DNA of 64,000 bases from Lophius americanus. Lineage: Eukaryota; Chordata; Actinopteri; Lophiiformes; Lophiidae. The stretch is from NCBI GenBank assembly GCA_037951165.1, contig JBBDHG010000015.1, forward strand, positions 5,630,001-5,694,000, read 5' to 3'. Position 1 is the first letter of the stretch. Each line of letters opens with the position of its first letter. The notes beneath the pieces are model-generated. The model was not told the origin of the DNA. It did not search any database and was given only the letters and a program-made list of their open reading frames with translations. The position numbers were made by a program, and so were the translations under genes. This document shows, piece by piece, positions 60,059 through 64,000 of the stretch.

Positions 60059-60459
60059 GTGAGTAGTCTCAATCGGTGCTAATTTTTAAATCAAATAGAA
60101 AATATCTAAAGTTTGATATCTCATCAGAAAACCATTCCCGTTGTGTTCTCTTCAAATCCATAAAAAACTAAGTCCAGCGTGGTTTTCATGGGAGCTGAAC
60201 TTCAAGATGTCATTATCTGTTTGGATGGAGTCAGTGTCATCCATCAGACCGCCCCTGCCTCATGCAGCAACATGCTGTAGAGCAGTCTTTCAGTGTAGAC
60301 CACTAATAAGACCTGAGCTGCTTCTGATGGGACTAGAAAACCGATGCAGTGTGTAAAATCTACTGTATCCCCTTGAATAAATAGAATTGAATACTAATAA
60401 CTATTTTTTTGGGGTCAAAGTATCTGAAAAGTATTGGAAAAAACCTTTTGTATCCCCAG

Positions 60460-60866
60460 AGGGGCGGGTCCTTTTCCATGAAGGGCATTATGTTGCACAG
60501 CCATTTTTGTACAGTAGCTTTGGAGAAGATTTTTAGCTTGAAGTGTCAGAAAGACGATTAGGAAATATTTCGCCTCTAAAACCAACAGAGAAGATGTTGG
60601 TTTTCACGCGACTCCGCCTGCAAGCTTACAGGACCCACATCCCCGTACGGACCACACCGTTTCCCAAGGCCATGGACGATGTACTTGCTCTGCCAGTTCT
60701 CCCCCCAGGGGAAGCGGTCACTCCACCATTGCACCAGTTTACTTCTGAACGTATTCATAATTCGGTTCTTACTACTTACTTTTGATGGTGAGGTTTTATG
60801 CTCTTTTCCTAAATAATAACTTCACCACCAGATGCCACTACATTTCACACACTGCACCTTTAAACC
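60460..60866. mobile_element. MITE-like element ending at TTAA
   Basis: The right end reads CACCAGATGCCACTACATTT then CACACACTGCACCTTTAA, the usual terminus of a fish MITE group (TTAAAGGTGCAGTGTG when complemented). The left end is not well defined. No intact protein. Confidence 0.5.
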
Positions 60867-61216
60867 TTGTCAAACATGTTTAGCACCAAGAGTGTTTTGA
60901 GTCTAGCACTGGTAGTATCATGATGGTCACTGCAGTTGTTATCTCAGCTGGCCCCTCCCAGTTTCTGACCGGGCTTTCACCCTAAACATGACTATCACTC
61001 GCCGTCCAATATTTTTGCCCTTTCTCACTTTGCTCCACTCCTCTCTCAGGTTTCAGCATTGCCTTGTGTTTGTTAGGGAGGAAGAGTGTTCCATAAGTGG
61101 ATGACTCGATGCAACTCCACAGATTGGTCAGCCACAGCTGGGCCTGTTTAAGACTATTGAGAAACTATAGAGATAATTAACATCAACGTCTTGTCACACT
61201 ATGTATGGGACCCTGG

Positions 61217-61230
61217 AATATATATATATA

Positions 61231-61261
<31 letters not shown>

Positions 61262-61385
61262 AGATAGATATATATCTAGATATAGATATAGATATAGATA
61301 TAGATATATATCTATATCTATATCTATATCTATATCTAGATATAGATATAGATATATATATCTATATATATATAGATATATATAC
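61217..61385. repeat. TA / TAGATA compound microsatellite
   Basis: Pure TA followed by alternating TAGATA and its complement TATCTA, so the array is partly self-complementary and can form long hairpins. It directly abuts the left end of the Tc1 element. The open frame across it (IDIDIDRYISRYRYR) is repeat-encoded. Confidence 0.95.
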
Positions 61386-62852
61386 TCATTTTATATCTCA
61401 TTTAAAAATAAAGGGAACACAGAATTATCACAGTGTAACTCCAAGTCAATTCAGTCTTTTCAGTCAAGGGAAGCAATAATGATTGGGAATCAATTTCACC
61501 ACCTGTTGTGTAAATGGGACGGACAACAAGTGGAAAGTGGCGGCAATTAGTGAGACAACCCCTTTTAGACAACCCCTTTTATGGAATGGTTTTGCAGGTT
61601 GTGGCCACAGACCATTTCCCTCTCCTCCTCCTTTCAGGCTGATTCTTGGCTAGTTCTGCATTTTTCCCGTGCCCTCACCACTGGTGGTAGCACGAGGCGG
61701 TATCTGCAGCCCACAGAAGTTTCTCAGGTAGTTGTGCCACCTCCTCCAGGGTGGCAGATCCATAAGCACCATGGTCAGAAGGTTTGTTGTGTCTCCTAGC
61801 ACAGTGTCAAGACCGTGGAGGAGATACCAGGAGACAAACCAGTACAACAGGTGAAGTGGAGTGTGTTCTAGCAGGGCAACAAACCAGCAGCAAGACCGCT
61901 ATCGGCTCCTTTGTGCAAGGAGAAACAGGAGGAGTACTGCCAGAGCCCTACAATATGACCCCCTTCAGGCCACTCATGTGCTTGTTTCTGCCCAAACTGT
62001 CAGAAAGTCTCACAGCCCCCTCTGGCACTGGCATTTGCCAGACAACACCAGTATTCGCATATTCTCCATTGGTGCCCTGTTCTCTTCACAGATACGAGCA
62101 GGTTCACACTGAGCACATGTGACTGACATGAGAGAGTCATGACACGCTGTGGAGGACCTTCTGCTGCCTGTAACATCCTCCAGCATGACCGGTTTGGCGG
62201 TGGATCTGGGGAGGCATATCCTTGGAGGGCCGCGCAGACCTCCACGTGCTAGACTGGGGTACCCTGACTGCTGTTAGGTACTGGGATGAGATCCTCAGAC
62301 CCATTGTCAGACCGTTTACTGGTGCAGTGGGCCCTGGGTTCCTTCTGGTGCAGGACAATGCCCGGCCTCATGTTGCTGTTGTGTGTTAGTGGTTCCTTGA
62401 TGACGAAGGCATTGATGCTATTGACCGGCCTGTCCGTTCCCTATACTTGAAATCCAATCAAGCACCTCTGGGACATCATGTATCGTTACATCCACCGTCG
62501 CCACATCTCACAATAGACTGTCCAGGAGCTGACTGATGCCCTGATCCAGGTCTTGGGGGAGATCTCCCAGGACACCGTCCGTCGTCTCATCAGGAGCATG
62601 CCCAGACGTTGTAGGGGGTGCATAGAGGCACTGAGTCACATTATGTCTTGAAGTTTTTTTATTTTTCCACTTTGATTTCTGGTAAGATTCTGAATCCAGT
62701 CCTTAATGACTTAATGTTTTTGCTTTCTCTTGATTGATTTGATTGAACAAATTACACTATATAATCCTTAAAGATTTTCAACTGAAATATATAATTTATC
62801 CAGATCTGGGATGTGTGATGTAAGTGTTCCCTTTTATTTTTGAATAGTGTGT
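61386..62852 (+). mobile_element. Tc1-like transposon (family A), nearly full length, inactive
   Basis: The left end (AAAATAAAGGGAACACAGAA) and right end (TGTTCCCTTTTATTTTTGAA) are inverted copies of about 20 bases, with outermost bases decayed. Between them lie, in order, an N-terminal DNA-binding segment (QDRYRLLCARRNRRSTARAL), HDRFGGGS-like sequence, GFLLVQDNARPHVAVVC around the catalytic Asp of the DDE triad, DDEGIDAID, and a C-terminal SMPRRC-like remnant. Several frameshifts and stops separate these pieces. Length about 1.47 kb is normal for Tc1 elements. Confidence 0.88.
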
Positions 62853-63373
62853 ACAATATATATATATTACCCATGTTAGATAAAAATCAGAAAGGTATTC
62901 ATGTTAGAATGTATGGAGTAAAAGTACAAAGTAATAAGACAAATTAATTCTAAAGTATAGTACAGACATTTTAAAACTCAACTAGTACAGTCACGAAGGA
63001 AGGAGTCACTTTTTGTTTTATATTCTTTGCGTTCTTGAAAACATTGCAAATAGAAAAAGAATATCCATGCCATTTTCAAACATTATAGTAAAGTAAAGAG
63101 TATATCAAAAGCCCAGGAGAGAAAAAAACCCCAATGAATTATTCTATTAAGTTAAATTTTCCAAAACCACAGTAGAACCAATGAAAGGCTTGGCCAACTA
63201 TTATTAGCAGCTTCCTGTTTGGTGCTTAGCCTCTCCCCACACAGCTAAGCTCCATGTGAAGTCAATGTTTTATGTAATTGTGGTGTGTGTGTATACCAAG
63301 AAAACGGCTGAATCTAGAACATGACACTTCCATCCCCTCCTTTCACGTTTCCAATGGATTTCTGTTGGTGCAG

Positions 63374-63457
63374 TGCAAAGGCCAACATGAGCACTGATTG
63401 GTTCCTCCTGACTGATGCTGAGGGCGAAACCAATTCCCTCATCAACTGGCCTTCGAG
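63374..63457 (+). CDS. svil: Supervillin coding exon 7 (residues 368-395 of the long form); gene continues past the window
   Basis: An 84-nt exon after CTGTTGGTGCAG, ending at CGAG|GTACTT. Its first base completes the Gly codon of exon 6. It reads AKANMSTDWFLLTDAEGETN and SLINWPS plus a split Arg; human supervillin has [25 protein letters not shown] at the collinear place. The block DWF..DAEG...SLINWPSR is strongly conserved and flanked by less conserved sequence. The exon ends phase 2, so the next exon should start with one base completing Arg. No later exon could be identified in the last 540 bases. The 3.3-kb intron before it holds a MITE-like element and a Tc1 transposon. Confidence 0.92.
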
Positions 63458-64000
63458 GTACTTCCGGGCTGGTTGTGTCCCCATCCGGCATTTAACCATT
63501 GAGCTGGAGCTACTAAAATCTGTCAGGCTTGATGATCAGGGGTTCTTAAATATCATAAAAATTTAAATGTAATACAAAGGTTAAAGGACATCAGCATAAT
63601 ACCATCCTAATCATCCCCATTACCTCATGATCCTGCTCCCTTTGCTTCAGACCCTAACTTCACCAACCCCCCCATCCTGCATATGTTTTGTTTCACTTTA
63701 ACCCCCATTTAAACATAAAACGTTTTATAAATAATACGTGAAGCTTCTTATGGAATAGACTTTTTTTTTCTCTCCCACCTGATGTGATATTTACTGTTTG
63801 GAGGTGATACTGTATGTATTTGCAGTTAGAATAAAATTTTGGGGTAATCCGACAAAAACTGACGAGACGGACACTGTTAAAGTAGATGGACAGATAAAGA
63901 GATTGGTGGATAGATGGAAGGATGGATAGGTTGAGAGATGGATTGCTGGATGGAGATGGACAGGCAGATAAATAGAAAAAGGAAAGAAAAGGGCAAACGA
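63458..64000 (+). other. svil: svil intron 7, 5' part
   Basis: From donor GTACTT to the window edge. No further exon seen; GATG-type microsatellite-like sequence at 63905-63960. Confidence 0.7.

Larger units (their letters stand above)
60059..63373 (+). other. svil: svil intron 6 (long-form numbering)
   Basis: 3.3-kb intron GTGAGT...GTGCAG. It carries a MITE-like element, a large TA/TAGA microsatellite and a Tc1 transposon, which together make up more than half of it. Confidence 0.85.

Noticed and set aside
59364..60062. Reading the long open frame here as a gene start or single-exon gene
   Set aside because: It begins at a TTG inside the intron and runs past the donor. Splice sites at 59376 and 60059 and homology define it as an internal svil exon.
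61191..61550. 119-codon frame rich in Ile, Asp, Tyr and Arg
   Set aside because: Encoded by the TA/TAGA microsatellite.

Overview
This is a stretch of vertebrate, almost certainly teleost fish, nuclear DNA. It is AT-rich, with split genes using GT-AG introns (some only 83-102 bp), abundant microsatellites, fish-type Tc1 transposons, tRNA-derived SINE pieces and decayed LINEs. No bacterial, organellar or viral gene organisation is visible. One protein-coding gene can be supported: the 5' part of supervillin (svil), on the + strand in the last third of the window and running off the right edge. The copy (teleosts often keep two, svila and svilb) cannot be assigned from the sequence alone.

Svil layout. 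Seven coding exons join without any phase conflict: 44903-44960, 53367-53430, 56935-57026, 58985-59048, 59151-59293, 59377-60058 and 63374-63457. They give 395 complete codons plus two bases of codon 396. Exons 5-7 and the last codons of exon 4 match the N-terminus of human supervillin ([52 protein letters not shown]). Exons 1-3 and most of exon 4 add a 90-residue in-frame N-terminal extension with its own ATG, preceded by an in-frame stop. The start equivalent to the human one is the internal Met91 at 59041. A transcript that begins without exon 1 would therefore make the familiar short form, and one that includes exon 1 the long form. Two candidate non-coding 5' exons lie further upstream (near 12957-13113 and 32703-32831); these are speculative.

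Regions. 1-44 kb: no supportable coding gene. It holds microsatellites, a TATAG array with a repeated higher-order block, a dispersed 24-bp minisatellite at three places, a 34-bp tandem array, hairpins, SINE pieces, a decayed reverse-transcriptase LINE on the - strand (30.5-32.2 kb), a MITE-like element, and a Tc1 copy split by about 450 bp of foreign sequence (39.6-40.5 kb). 41.8-54.4 kb: five truncated copies of one LINE 3' end, all on the + strand, around svil exons 1 and 2. 57-64 kb: compact svil exons, a diverged minisatellite in intron 3, and in intron 6 a MITE-like element and a nearly full-length but broken Tc1 transposon beside a large TA/TAGA microsatellite.

Limits: everything was read by eye. 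Exon calls rest on splice signals, phase and remembered protein similarity; no alignment or transcript data were available.
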